Shown here: positions 32,379-42,767 of the stretch, piece after piece
Layout of the letters: every line of letters starts with the position of its first letter
How positions within the stretch are numbered: position 1 is the stretch's first letter
Assembly: GCA_024195585.1 (NCBI GenBank)
Contig: SWBL01000066.1
Location: 62,001-126,000 of the forward strand
Length of the DNA: 64,000 nucleotides
Source: Aureobasidium sp. EXF-3400
Lineage: Eukaryota > Ascomycota > Dothideomycetes > Dothideales > Saccotheciaceae
Direction of reading: 5' to 3'
Notes under the pieces: model-generated
Databases searched by the model: none
Told to the model about the DNA's origin: nothing
The model's input: the letters and a program-made list of their open reading frames with translations, nothing else
Made by a program: the position numbers and the translations under genes

Positions 32379-33157
32379 TGTGATGGTAATGACCGAATGC
32401 AACTGGAAGTCCTGAGTCAGATCGTGTATTGAGAATAGAGGTCGAGAAGAAGGCGTGCGCGGGAGAGACTGGATCGGATGTCGATGCGTGGTCAGGAGGA
32501 GTGCTCGCCAGAGTAATTACGTGCGGCAGACTTGCGCCTACGCGAGAATAGACCACGGGCAGGAGAAGAAGACATACAAAAGGGAGGAGACTTACTGGGA
32601 AGCTTATGAACCCAACACTGGTGGTGGCACGCGTAATGGTGTTGTCGAGCGAGACGCACGTCGCGGAAGTTATGAATCGAAGTGAAGAGTATTCAAAGCT
32701 TGTGAACGTCAAAACACGTACCCGACGACTACTGCGAGTGCAGAAGAATAAAGCTTTTCACAAGTAGTGTGGGCTCATATTTTCACGTCGCTATCAAGTA
32801 AGCAAAAGTATGGCACTTCTGATTTTCTGTTTATTTTGCAAAATGATCTTCTTTCCATCTCGTATCAACGATACCATGCGTATGGAACAAAAGAAATTGA
32901 ATCAAGTAACAAAAACCGCAAAGAAAAGAAAACGAATGTATACAACCTCCAGCTGCCTCAACCAAAACACCTTCAAATGCTCCCCCCATTTCTCCTTTCT
33001 CCTGCGCCGATGTTTGGAATCTCCCATGTATCACACAACTTCCTTCAACTCTCAATTTTTGCGGTCATATGAGAGAGGGCCGTGGCCAAGAACAGAAGCG
33101 AATGCAACCAGAGGCTCGATCATGAAGCTATGGTTTTGAGGAACATGGATGTGATGA
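32379..33157. other. Spacer between tandem paralogues
   Basis: Holds the promoter and probable 5' UTR intron of the gene at 31869. Part of it resembles the region upstream of the second paralogue (34130-34260): a C/G-rich ACTTGCGCC.ACGCGA / GCTTGCGCCGGCGCGA block followed by GGAGACTTACTG. The remainder shows nothing specific. Confidence 0.4.
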
Positions 33158-33994
33158 TTAGTTGGCGATCAAAGACTGGGATTCTTCGATGAGACCCCTG
33201 ATCTTCTGCAAGTCTGCTTTGGTGCTCTCGACCTTGCTCCATGCTTCCTCAAGGAGAGACTCCAGGCCAGCCTGCTGAAGGGTTTCCTTGGTTCCTTCGA
33301 ATTTTTTATAGACAGTAAGTTGGGTTTTCTCCAGAACCTTGAGCAGCTCTTCGGTGTCTTTGATAAGGGACATAAGCGATGTCGCTGTGAGCGAAGGGGA
33401 TGAGAGAGACAAATGGATGATCTGGATTGGTCGAGCCACGGCGCACGAAGGGTGCAGCCAGATATAGGGAGCGAGAAGGGCCTTGGTATCTTCAGCCAGC
33501 AGCTGGAAGTCGACCTCCTTGGTAGTCTCTTCAATGTCGTCGGTGGGACTGCCCTGATCCGAGAGCGAGTGGTTTGAAGTGTCATCGTTGGGGACTGCAG
33601 AATACTGGTCCGACTTCTCGATGACTCTCTCTGCTTCAATCTCGCTCAACTTGCGTTTTCTGGTTGTCGGGATAGTGTCATGAGGGTTGTCGGAGGTGTT
33701 GATGGTAGGGAGGGGAGGGCCGGTTGGAAGTAGGTCATTTCCAAGAGGCTCCATGAGCTTGCCGTCACTCAGGATGTCTAGGCGAGTATGGTTTGCGGTA
33801 GCAGTAGAGGCCTTGTTCAACGAGCCGGGAATACGAGGTCCAAGGATGCAATTGCCAAGACCGGGTACGCCACTGGGGAAGATGAACGGGGATTCTGTAC
33901 GAACAGCTTCCTCAGAGCTATCATGTGGACCTGCGTGTGGCCTGTTGCTGATCAGGTTGTCGCTTGGAGCGGCTGAGCGGTTTGGAGAGGCCAT
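33158..33994 (-). CDS. Orphan protein, tandem paralogue 2
   Basis: 278 aa, single coding exon from ATG 33994. The long N-terminal half is rich in Ser, Pro and Asp, with TTRKRKLSEIEAERV around residue 115 as a likely nuclear signal. The C-terminal about 110 residues (LAPYIWLHPSCAVARP to LRGLIEESQ-like IRGLIEESQSLIAN) align with the C-terminus of the neighbouring gene at 31869, including HPSC, LSLSSPSLT and the terminal coiled coil. About 110 residues of the N-terminal part are absent from the shorter copy. No known domain or catalytic motif. The pair looks like a tandem duplication followed by divergence of the disordered part. Confidence 0.65.
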   Translation of the reverse strand: MASPNRSAAPSDNLISNRPHAGPHDSSEEAVRTESPFIFPSGVPGLGNCILGPRIPGSLNKASTATANHTRLDILSDGKLMEPLGNDLLPTGPPLPTINTSDNPHDTIPTTRKRKLSEIEAERVIEKSDQYSAVPNDDTSNHSLSDQGSPTDDIEETTKEVDFQLLAEDTKALLAPYIWLHPSCAVARPIQIIHLSLSSPSLTATSLMSLIKDTEELLKVLEKTQLTVYKKFEGTKETLQQAGLESLLEEAWSKVESTKADLQKIRGLIEESQSLIAN

Positions 33995-35020
33995 CTTCCA
34001 GAACTATTGAACTCGTTCTGACTGTGATTCTTGTGTTAGATCATGTGGTTGGTATCAGAGGACTCCAGAATCGTGCCTGAGATAGGGCATGAGAGAAAGG
34101 GAGATACAGAGACGACTTGTCGTGGTCAAGAGAAAGGGGTGTTCGTGGGAGATGGTTGCGTGCGTAAGGCTTGCGCCGGCGCGAACACATGACGCGCGAG
34201 ATAGAAGAAAGGAGACTTACTGTTTACAGAGCACAGAACTGTTGGCAGGAGGTATGATGTCCCTGCTAAGAAAGATGTGCGTTGGAAAAGTGGTTGTGGT
34301 TCGAAGTGAAGAGTATCAAAAGCGCAGAGACGCCGGAACACGCAACCACCGACAAACAATACCACTTTCGGACTAGCTCGATCTTTCTCGGCACCGCATC
34401 TCTCGAACATTCGACCGGATATAGAACAGAGTTATCAAGTTCAAATGTTGTAGTGGTGCAGTAATCAATTGCTAGCTATACTATATGTAGATACCCCCTT
34501 TCAAAAGCCTCTGTACCCTCCTGTCTGGAAAGCCACAGCAGATCGAGTTTGCTGAATAGCTTCGTCAACTGAAAGACTCACGCCTGTACCCATGCAATAT
34601 TGTCATATGCCATAGGACTGCTAGATGTAGAACATGAACAAGTGGCACAAGCCAACCCCTCGATCTCATCTCACCCTGTAAACCTCCCTTGAAGACAGAG
34701 CCCGAGCACGATATGTAGAACGATAGTCTCCAAACCGTAAGAAAGCATGCTTGATGTCACTCGTGATTGTGTCTCGGCGGTTGCTCGACCGGAAATTTCG
34801 ATTGTGATTACGTTTGCGTGAGTTCGACTTTGTGTGCTCCCTCTTCGTCAAGACGCACTGCGCCAGCGCTGGAACTCGCAACCGCGTCTCCAACCCACCC
34901 ACATACATCACCAAGTACCAATCAGGTCAACGCCTTTCCTCAGTAAGCGCTCTTCTCATCTAACAGTTTTGTTTCGTCCTACTGATCGTGCATCTATACA
35001 GACGACCATCAGAATCCACG
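33995..35020. other. Divergent intergenic region
   Basis: Upstream of the minus-strand orphan gene (probable 5' UTR intron donor near 34215) and the plus-strand finger-protein gene at 35021. No gene supported. Confidence 0.4.
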
Positions 35021-35769
35021 ATGGCAGCCAATAACAACACATCGATCTGGCGTTGCAGAGAATGTTCATCCCGTGGTGTTGTTCAGGACTTTTCGACTGC
35101 GGCACACATGAAGTCGCATCTAGCGACCCACGGCTACGGCCCTTGGCGATGCACTGGCTGCAGCCACATTGGTCGCCGCAGGTACGTCTTTCAGATTGTG
35201 TGTTCTTCAACAACTCCTAAGCCTTGAGTAGAGAAGCAATCACTGCTCACCACCGTGTGTCCGGAGAAACCGGAACAGATGCGGGTGCGTTTAACGACCC
35301 AGCTTTAAGTGATCGCATCAATCTTGAGGCGCAAGCATGTCGCACACCTCATAGTGCCCCCTGGACTGGTTCCAGTGCCGTTCCTCCTCCAGATGCCACT
35401 GCTCTCGCCGCCGCTCGAGCCGCTGCCTCAAACCAAGCTCCCAGGCCGGCCACTGCAATTCCCATGCCCCTGGGATTGATCATCGCAGAAACCGTCAACG
35501 CCATCATGCCGATGGTAAACTACCTGGGTCAGATGCACGACCAAGGACATCATCCAGACATTAAAGTCTGGATTATGCTCCTCCAGACCCGTTTGAGCCG
35601 CATTGAGGATGCCCAAAGTTTCTTTGAGGTCGCTCTCGGACTCCGCCGTCTCGGTGAGACTGTGGTGAGTCGCCGCACTCATCTGACCAGTGAGCGCGAA
35701 ATTCTCGCCCTTGAATCTACCGTTCGTAGGGTCGAAGAGCTCAGAGTGGATGCAGAGAGAGAGCGCTAA
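35021..35769 (+). CDS. Small CxxC/HxxxH finger protein, copy 1
   Basis: Two exons, 35021-35181 (161 nt) and 35232-35769, give 232 aa. The N-terminus has a C2H2-like finger, WRCRECSSRGVVQDFSTAAH followed by MKSH, and a second incomplete pair, WRCTGCSH, that continues across the intron into EAITAHHRV. The rest is Ala/Pro-rich and then helical (IMLLQTRLSRIEDAQSFFEV, RRVEELRVDAERER). The gene at 38221 has the same DF.(S/T)AAHMKSHL finger and an intron at exactly the same codon and phase (161-nt first exon), so the two are paralogues. Possible nucleic-acid or protein binding; function unknown. Confidence 0.65.
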
Positions 35770-35978
35770 GCTAGAGAAGAGAGAGTCGGTTGACAAGAGA
35801 GAGAGAGAGTTGGCTGGTGAAAGGAGAGTTGGGATAAAGAAAAGCTGTTTTGAGATTGACTGAGCATGGTAGTCCGATTTTGGGGTAATCCCCCAAAATC
35901 AGAAGGTCCATCAGGAGTCTTTCCGTATTGTACGTATAAGCAGATTGAATTAACACCAAAGTCCGAGATTGGCAGAAG

Positions 35979-37301
35979 CTAGAACAGTTGAGATTGTTCC
36001 TCCTTCGTAAGCACTCGTCTGGGCGGGCCGCCACGACTTCCATCTCCAGGCATGATAGGCGTAGCACGTTTGGCCCACTTCCATTTCTCCTTTTGTTCTG
36101 CTGAAGCTACTCCCTCCAAGCTGTCGACTACGTATCGACCCAATACAGGCAGGAATTTGAACGCACTGATGACTATTAGCAAGGGTTCCTTGCAAGAAGA
36201 GATAGGGTTGACTTTCTGCCCGCTACCACCAGTCGCAACAAAGAGGTTCGAGTACTCGGGATGATAGTCGACGATGAAGTCACCCTTGGGTGTATCAGTA
36301 TACCAGCATAGTCTTCTCCTTGAGAACGGACGGTCTTTGAACTTTGGCAGAAAGAGCGCAAGTCCATCTCTCAGAGCTTGCTCTGCATCTGCAGGTAAGT
36401 AGTCAGACTGCGACGCTATGCTTGGTGCTGAGTATCGAGTGGAGTTCGATGTATGTGTAGTTTCGAAGCCATATCCGTGTCTTGCCATTTTCAGGATGTT
36501 GTCGCCGGGGGTGGGAGGGAAAGCAAACCAGCCTGTGCTCAAGTTGATCATGACTGGATTCCCTCGCATCTCGTCGGCTTCTTCAGGGGTGAGTTGCATG
36601 TAACCGACAGGCTGACCAGTGGAGATAAAGCGGTTGCCAGCTCCGATGAGATGTGATGTCCATGCTCCAGTAGCCATGATGACGATATCTGCAGTCAAGA
36701 CCTTTCCATTCGCTGTTCGTATCCCTGTGATTGTCTTGACACCTCCAGTCTCGGATGTGATGAGCTCTGTGACAGTGCCACTACCGCCTGACAGAAATGT
36801 AGCTCCAATTTCTTTGCATAACTTGGCCAGATGCTCAATACTCTTCGCAGCGTCTACCCATCCAGCATCCAGGTTGCAGTAGCCACTGGTCTGCGACAAA
36901 TCGCCATGAATACCCGGGTATCTCTCAGTGACTTCTCGTCCAGTATAAGGCCAAAGATCAACCCTAGCACCAAAATTCTCCAGATTACTTTTCGCTTCCT
37001 TGAGATATGCATTACCGAATTCTGTCCCAGCTTGGGCACAAAGCAGACCGCTGCGATAAAAGAAAGCAGAGAACTCCTTTTGCCACCCTGCTAGGGCCTC
37101 CATGCCCATTTTTGCATAAAACTTGTCCGCGTAATCTGGTCTCACGATGCGGGATATATCGACTGAGGAGCCATCAGGTACTGGTGGAACGTGGCGGTCC
37201 AGAATTGTAATGTTACTATACCCGCGACGGCTGAGCTCCAATGCTGTTGAGAGACCGAAGACGCCGGCTCCAATGATGAGTATTTTCTTTCCTTTGTCCA
37301 T
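35979..37301 (-). CDS. FAD-dependent amine oxidase (sarcosine/fructosyl-amine/L-pipecolate oxidase family)
   Basis: 440 aa from ATG 37301 (MDKGKKILIIGAGVFGLSTA). GAGVFG is the FAD dinucleotide motif. SSVDISRIVRPDYAD, a GWxxAAKSIEHLAKLCKE segment and RLCWYTDTPKGDFIVDYHP mark the MSOX/fructosyl-amino-acid oxidase group; the Cys in RLCWYTDT is the expected covalent FAD site. These enzymes oxidise secondary amines or glycated amino acids and release hydrogen peroxide. No PTS1 is visible (ends SQLF). Between LFVATGGSGQ and AFKFLPVLG the frame carries 17 extra residues, absent from relatives I know and bounded by intron-like GTCAAC and CATCAG. No canonical splice keeps the frame, so I left them in. 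An open frame further upstream has no homology. Confidence 0.85.
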   Translation of the reverse strand: MDKGKKILIIGAGVFGLSTALELSRRGYSNITILDRHVPPVPDGSSVDISRIVRPDYADKFYAKMGMEALAGWQKEFSAFFYRSGLLCAQAGTEFGNAYLKEAKSNLENFGARVDLWPYTGREVTERYPGIHGDLSQTSGYCNLDAGWVDAAKSIEHLAKLCKEIGATFLSGGSGTVTELITSETGGVKTITGIRTANGKVLTADIVIMATGAWTSHLIGAGNRFISTGQPVGYMQLTPEEADEMRGNPVMINLSTGWFAFPPTPGDNILKMARHGYGFETTHTSNSTRYSAPSIASQSDYLPADAEQALRDGLALFLPKFKDRPFSRRRLCWYTDTPKGDFIVDYHPEYSNLFVATGGSGQKVNPISSCKEPLLIVISAFKFLPVLGRYVVDSLEGVASAEQKEKWKWAKRATPIMPGDGSRGGPPRRVLTKEEQSQLF

Positions 37302-38220
37302 TTTTTCCTTTGTGTTGATTTCAACAGCCAAGCGATATACCGAAGAGGGTTCCGAAACAAAGAAAGAGAAGTCGAGAACTACTTTCGAGGTAGGCCTCAA
37401 GTTGTCAAGTTCAGGGCGTGGGGTGTGGACTCGTGTCGGAGCCGGCCCGTCTTTCGGAAGCGGTCCGCCGCTCAACCTCACTCGCTCCTGCAGCGAGACG
37501 ACATGCGATAGTAGACCCATCAAATATAGAAAACATTGCCAGACCAGAGAAGTATCTAGAGAGGAATTTGAGAAACTTTGATTTTGATGAGCACTACTTC
37601 TCTTTTGAACGATATTATGCATTTTAAGGATATGCTTACACAGACTTCAGCAGATGGAGACTTCACATTCAAGACTTTCTGCTGAGAACACAAGCAGATT
37701 TGCCCACTACGAAGATGTAGAATAAGCTACACATCGGACCATGTTTTAGAAGGGATGAACTCCATAACAAAGATATCTCAGCTTCCTAAAAGCACTATGC
37801 ATCTTGTCATTAAGAGTCACAGTAAACACCCATTTCCATAGGGGAACGGCGATACCATCAGCTATAGAGATGCACAGTGGTTTTCATATCGTAGAGATAA
37901 CCACTGAAAGCTTTTTGGATGCCATGTTTCAATACATGCTTCCTGGTTCCTCACAGTATTGCGGGTGTGTACGTTTGAACTCACCAAGACACTTCAAGTG
38001 GGAAATGTAATAAAAGTTCAATTCGTTGTCGTGGACCGGAGCTCAATGAAACTTGTGAGCTAGGTGTCACAACTTCACTTTCTCAATCTCGCGTTACCGC
38101 GTCAATAGCTGGAGAATTCGCTGCGTCTCGCCATCACATCACCACCAACCTATCACTCTCTCATCCCCTTTACCTCATCATCCTCCTCCTCCTCTTCCAC
38201 CACCACCAGCAACAACAACA
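37302..38220. promoter_or_regulatory. Divergent intergenic region with triplet-rich leader
   Basis: Upstream of the minus-strand oxidase and the plus-strand finger gene. 38165-38220, just before the ATG, is a mixed CTC/CAC/CAA triplet repeat that forms the 5' leader of the gene at 38221. No gene supported. Confidence 0.4.
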
Positions 38221-39160
38221 ATGACTATCTTCTTCTCCTGCGGCCCCTGCCTGCAGTCGGGAGTCCGCAAAGACTTCCGCAGTGCGGCCCACATGAAGTC
38301 CCATCTGGGTTCGCCAAGTTTCCACAACATGGGTCCTCTAGTCTGCACCTATCCAGGATGCCAGCGCCGCTCGCAGAGAACGTAAGTATGACAAAACTTG
38401 ATGCTAGATTGTGCCATGTCTAATGCAGTCCATGCAGTGACAAAAACAACTCGAACCACGACGCGGGCGATGGTTTCCACGATGCCCAGTGGGTCGTAGA
38501 CCCAGACCTCGCCAGGGATCTGGCAGCAGAGGTCGAAAACTGCCGTATCTCTGCTACTCCTACCCCTGCCGCTCCCCTTGCTACTATTCCTTCCGCTGCC
38601 GACTCTGGCTTGGATCCCGTTGGCGTGGCAGAACCCCCTGTTGACGGTCCCGTTCTCGCCCCTGCTTCCCCTTCGCAGGAGCAAGATGAGGATGGCGGCA
38701 ACAACGACGACGAGGGCGAAAACAACGTTAACAACAACGATAACACTGACGACGAAGACGACGAGGACGAAACCAACAACAACAGCAGCAACAATGCTGA
38801 CGAAGAAGACGACGAGGACTACAACAGGTACGAAAACAGAGTTGTCAAGGTCCACGGCGTCCTTCTCAGGGAGGAGGTGTTCGAGGTCCTGCAGGAAATT
38901 GTCGACGACCTCGCTGTCCGAGGTCTGGACGATGGCCTCGAGGACATCAAGACCTCTCTCTTCGACCTGAGAGTTATTTGCAGCGTCAGAGATCTTCTCA
39001 CCATGATCAGGCGTCTACGCGTCATCTGCTCTTCCTGTGAGCATCGCAGAATGCTCAAAGTTGTGTAAGACCACCGAACACATCAGAGGCATGAAAAATA
39101 CTAATACGTAAAAGCAGCGACGAAGAAGTCAAGAAGACTTTCTACCTGCGTCTCAATTAA
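38221..39160 (+). CDS. Small CxxC/HxxxH finger protein with acidic domain, copy 2
   Basis: Three exons, 38221-38381 (161 nt), 38438-39064 and 39118-39160, give 276 aa. The N-terminus has a C2H2-like finger, FSCGPCLQSGVRKDFRSAAH then MKSH, and a second half-finger VCTYPGCQRRSQR interrupted by the intron, as in the paralogue at 35021. Residues about 130-190 are a strongly acidic Asn/Asp/Glu low-complexity tract. The C-terminal part is helical (VLLREEVFEVLQEIVDDLAV, LLTMIRRLRVICSSC). The last exon encodes only DEEVKKTFYLRLN. The acidic tract could be an activation or histone-binding region, but this is inference. Confidence 0.65.
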
Positions 39161-39849
39161 AGTCAAAGAATGAAGGGTCACAAGATAGGGAGATCATCAC
39201 AGGCAGTGAAAAGAACGAAGTTCGGGTGAAGACAATTGGGCAGCCTGATAGAATACACTCGTGCGCAATCAGAGATCAAAGGCCGTCAAAAATGCATACC
39301 TCAAACCCCATCCATTCGATCCGTTGAAATAGTACCAAACGTCTACGTCCAAACCTACCACTAGCCCGTACCCACTTCGCATCAACGCCAACACTCCAGC
39401 GAGCCACACAGCACTGGAATGTTGGCTCTCTGCGCTGCTGCTCGACCGCACATGATCTGCAAGAACGTGGGATAACACTTTTTGCGCAACAATCAGTACT
39501 ATGCCTTCAAGCCATGAATGAACACGGATCTTTGCATCCCTCAAATGTGACAGTCGCACTCTCAACAGCAGTTTCCATGTTCCAATGCGCGCTTACCAAA
39601 CTCTCGTCACTTCCGCCAGCTCGCTCATCAGCAAAGATCATTGCTAAGCGCGCTCTCACTTGGCTTTCGTCACTCTCGAAAGATCTCATCTTCCTTTTCT
39701 TCTTCCAGGTACCGGCGCAACACACCGAACAATGCGCACTGTTACCTTCTATCTTACATCTAGGTTCGTCTTACTCAGCTGATTTGCTTGAACATGCTCA
39801 ACACGACCAGGCTCCCATACTGATGATCCCAGGTCATTGTCTCCAGTCT
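39161..39849. other. Uncertain region, possible remnants
   Basis: A plus-strand frame from 39514 with splice-like signals (CTTCCAG at 39710) may be a remnant of a small multi-exon gene, but no coherent protein emerges. Confidence 0.3.
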
Positions 39850-40177
39850 ACTGGAGCCTTTTGTCTCTGCACTCGGCGGCGCTTCGATGCTGAGCTGGAA
39901 GAGTTGGTGTTGTGCCTGCTTCGAGACTTCCACGGCAACAGCAACTCTGATCAGCTCGTCAAGATCGCCAAGGTTCTGGGTACCGAAGATCGAGGCTCTC
40001 ATCAACGAACGTGTCAACAAGTCTAATGAAGAAGCTCTCACCAAGGCCGCACTCCAGACCGAGCTCGAAATGGTTAGTCTACTTCTATATTATTGCTTCA
40101 GGGCTGATATCATCCAGGCCAAAGAGTTCTCTGCCACCAGCGCTACTGTCATCAAGACATCGGAACCACGACATTGA
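39850..40177 (+). pseudogene. Frameshifted small orphan gene
   Basis: Helical protein-like sequence DAELEELVLCLLRDFHGNSN, SDQLVKIAKVLG continues in another frame as PKIEALINERVNKSNEEALT and KAALQTELEM. The shift lies near 39980-39995. A donor at 40073 (GTTAGT) and acceptor CCAG at 40117 join it to AKEFSATSATVIKTSEPRH and a stop at 40175-40177. The style matches the other small orphan genes of this zone; the family is unknown. Confidence 0.4.
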
Positions 40178-40389
40178 TCGCCAATAACCTTCTTGGTTCT
40201 CCAATGCTCCCACAGAGTAATTCGATCCACCGACATCCATGGTCGAGGACCGGGTCCAGGTACGTTCATCGCCCTCGAGAGTTGCTTTCGTGCGTTCCAC
40301 CTTAACCATAACACTGACGAACAACACAGGTCGTGACTTCCGTCCTCGACGACCATAATCAATCTTTGACACCACGTACCTTTTAACAC

Positions 40390-40777
40390 ACTCTGCTCGC
40401 GCCAGTTTGAGGACTTCAGCGCTCTCCTCAAGTCCAATTGCGTAGACGCAGGCGAGGATGGTCTCAGTGCTCGTGGTGCTCACACCACTAACCTCAACAT
40501 TGCCCATATCATCAACGACAGGGATGATGAGGTTCTGATGTAGGCTAATGAGCACCTTCAAGCCGGCCTTCCTGGCGACGCTGAGATCAGTGAAGCTGGA
40601 GCCGAGATCGCCAAGATGGCCACAAAGGAGGATGCCGTTAAAGAGGAAGGTACTGCCAATGGTGCTCAACATCGCCCACCTCAAATCTGCGACAATCCAG
40701 CTGATTACTCTTCAAGACTCGAAGTCGCCAATCTCAGTCAAACATCTACCGCTCTTACACAAACTAAATGGTTCTCT
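40390..40777 (+). pseudogene. Orphan gene remnant with in-frame amber
   Basis: One plus-strand frame reads FEDFSALLKSNCVDAGEDG, AHTTNLNIAHIINDRDDEVL, then TAG at 40541-40543, and continues as ANEHLQAGLPGDAEISEAGA, EIAKMATKEDAVKEEGT to TALTQTKWFS before a GTGAGT donor at 40778. Composition is typical of coding sequence on both sides of the stop. Function unknown. A long minus-strand frame over the same interval lacks any such pattern. Confidence 0.4.
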
Positions 40778-40889
40778 GTGAGTATCTCTTCCAGCTTGTC
40801 TGCTGCTTCCTGTTTCTCCAAGAACACAACCAGGTCCGCTTACTAACAACCTCAGGAAACTATCTCCAGCTTCCTGAAGCCATGATGCG

Positions 40890-40982
40890 TTGACACCACG
40901 CAGCACATCTATCTGGTCATGGAGTACTGTCAGATGTCTGATCTAGCTGCATTCATGAAGGGTAGAGCCTTGCCTCATCGCC
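40890..40982 (+). pseudogene. Protein-kinase fragment (Atg1/ULK-like hinge)
   Basis: The frame from 40890 encodes VDTTQHIYLVMEYCQMSDL then AAFMKGRALPHR. HIYLVMEYC..(S/G)DL is the beta5-hinge-alphaD segment of eukaryotic protein kinases and most resembles Atg1/ULK. No glycine-rich loop, catalytic loop or DFG is found nearby, so this is an isolated relic of about 30 residues. Confidence 0.5.
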
Positions 40983-40994
40983 AGTCAACATCTC

Positions 40995-41601
40995 ATACAA
41001 CGCTCCGCCGCGGTTCGCGTAAACTCTGTTACCTTTGCTATCACCGGTCATCCTTTGCGGCGATTTGCTCTTTAAAAGCCCAGCGCTTTTGATTGCTCAA
41101 GTACACTACACCTTGACGATCCTCAGTCTCCCAATCTCCAAGACATTCAATGCTCCGCCGCTCTTCACGTCTCACATCAGCTCGAGATCAAAGCTGCGTA
41201 TGCAGATCATGGGTACGTTCTTGGAACCGTTCCGATAGTTCTTCCAACACTAACAGCTACGACGTAGAGAACATCCTTTCCAAAATCTTCAACAAGAGCG
41301 GCTCTGGTGATATCATCAACCCTGACAACCAGATCTACACCAAATCCCACAACGCCAAACAAAAGTGACTGGGTTTCAGTGAGTAGCTCATTGTCTTCTG
41401 TCGATGATCAGGTCACTAACTAACAGCTACAGTACAGACATCTATCGTGCTAGCATGAGCAAACCGTACAACGCTCCGCTGTAACTCAGGTCAATTTCAC
41501 TGGCTTATCCTTTGTCAGAATTGCTCTCTGCGCTGTGCTTGCTTGTGCTTTCATGTCTCTTATCGACATTCCATTCAACGCTCCGCCGTGACTCGCGCAG
41601 A
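40995..41601 (+). repeat. Four-copy ~28-bp coding-like repeat
   Basis: Copies at about 40995-41024, 41145-41174, 41466-41494 and 41573-41601 share CAACGCTCCGCCG with variants (AATGCTCCGCCG, AACGCTCCGCTG), then Y-G-R-C-T-C-G-C-like sequence. In the same relative frame they read IQRSAAVRV, IQCSAALHV, VQRSAVTQV and IQRSAVTRA. The second copy continues through SHQLEIKAAYADHG and, after a 50-nt intron-like gap, YDVENILSKIFNKSGSGD to a stop at 41366-41368. They look like decayed copies of one exon. Confidence 0.5.
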
Positions 41602-42767
41602 TTCTTGACTCCACTTTTGCGTTCTTGTTCTCTCGGATGAGCACATTCCTATTTTCCTATCGGTAGCTAGAATTTTGAATTCGCCGTTGCGCTGCCACTC
41701 ACGTACACGTTGACAAATTTCTCACCACTAATACTGCTCTTGAAGTTCTGCTCGCTTGTGCTCTTCCAATACCAGTCAACACCTCGTATCACTGTCAAGG
41801 ACAAACGTCCTCGCTAGCATCCCGGGCTATGGTATGATTTCGACCCCACTGCTCAACACCGTCATGGTACCAGAAGGTGGCACAAGGTTTTTTCCTCCTC
41901 CAAAGAGGCGCAGAACTCATACTTATGCCCAAGAGACAAGGCCGGCACTGCTGATTGGCTGACGTTCGAATCCGTGAAAGAGCTTTGCATTGATTGACTG
42001 CTCACTCTTTGTTCGCAGAGATGGATGATTCAGGCAGGCGTTTCTAGTGAACATTCTCTCCATGTTTTCAATACACAGCGTTTTCTTATAGACCAAACCT
42101 ACATTCACACCGAGATGAGCGGCTACAGCTATTTCTGTAGACTGCAACGTAGCTAAATGTGCCTCTCGTACTGCACACGATCCACTACACCGTGTACGAT
42201 GACGAATAGTGTCTCGGGTCAACGATCGTACTACTTTCAAGGGTGTTCCGCGCTATCGAACAGAGCTTGTGCTTATATAAATGTAGGATTGTAAAGAGCT
42301 CGTTTCATACAGGATACTGTGGTAGGTAGCGACGTTGCCGACCTCGTTCGCGACAGTCTTTGGATGATTTTACTTTGCTTCCAAGAGAGATAGGCTCTAT
42401 CAAGATAATCGGAGGAACGGCAGGAAGGATGGGTTGAGCGACAGACGAAGGAACGATCTTTAATGCCCTTTCTAAAGGGCATGCGAAAGAAATCTAGTAA
42501 GGGCAAGATGCATGGTGGAGACTCAGGCGCATGTAGCAGTGTCCCCATACAGATAGTAATGCATGATCACGAGTTGAAGGTTGGAGTGGGCAATGTAATG
42601 TTTCGTTTGACGTGTTTGGCTGGCTTGACCCGTCGTCCGGCCTCAGGAAATCCCGCTTGTTTGTGTCACGCCCACGTGTTCCATGTCAAAGCAGGAAGTT
42701 TTCTCGATCAACACGCAACCACCATCTTCCCTATCCCGAACAACACGACAATCTTCCAATCCCCACC
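41602..42767. other. Gene-poor region
   Basis: No supported gene. Short frames only. The last 150 nt are the leader of the gene at 42768. Confidence 0.4.

Noticed and set aside
40085..40684. 199-codon minus-strand frame
   Set aside because: The plus strand here shows a more protein-like frame with splice signals. The minus frame has no recognisable motif.
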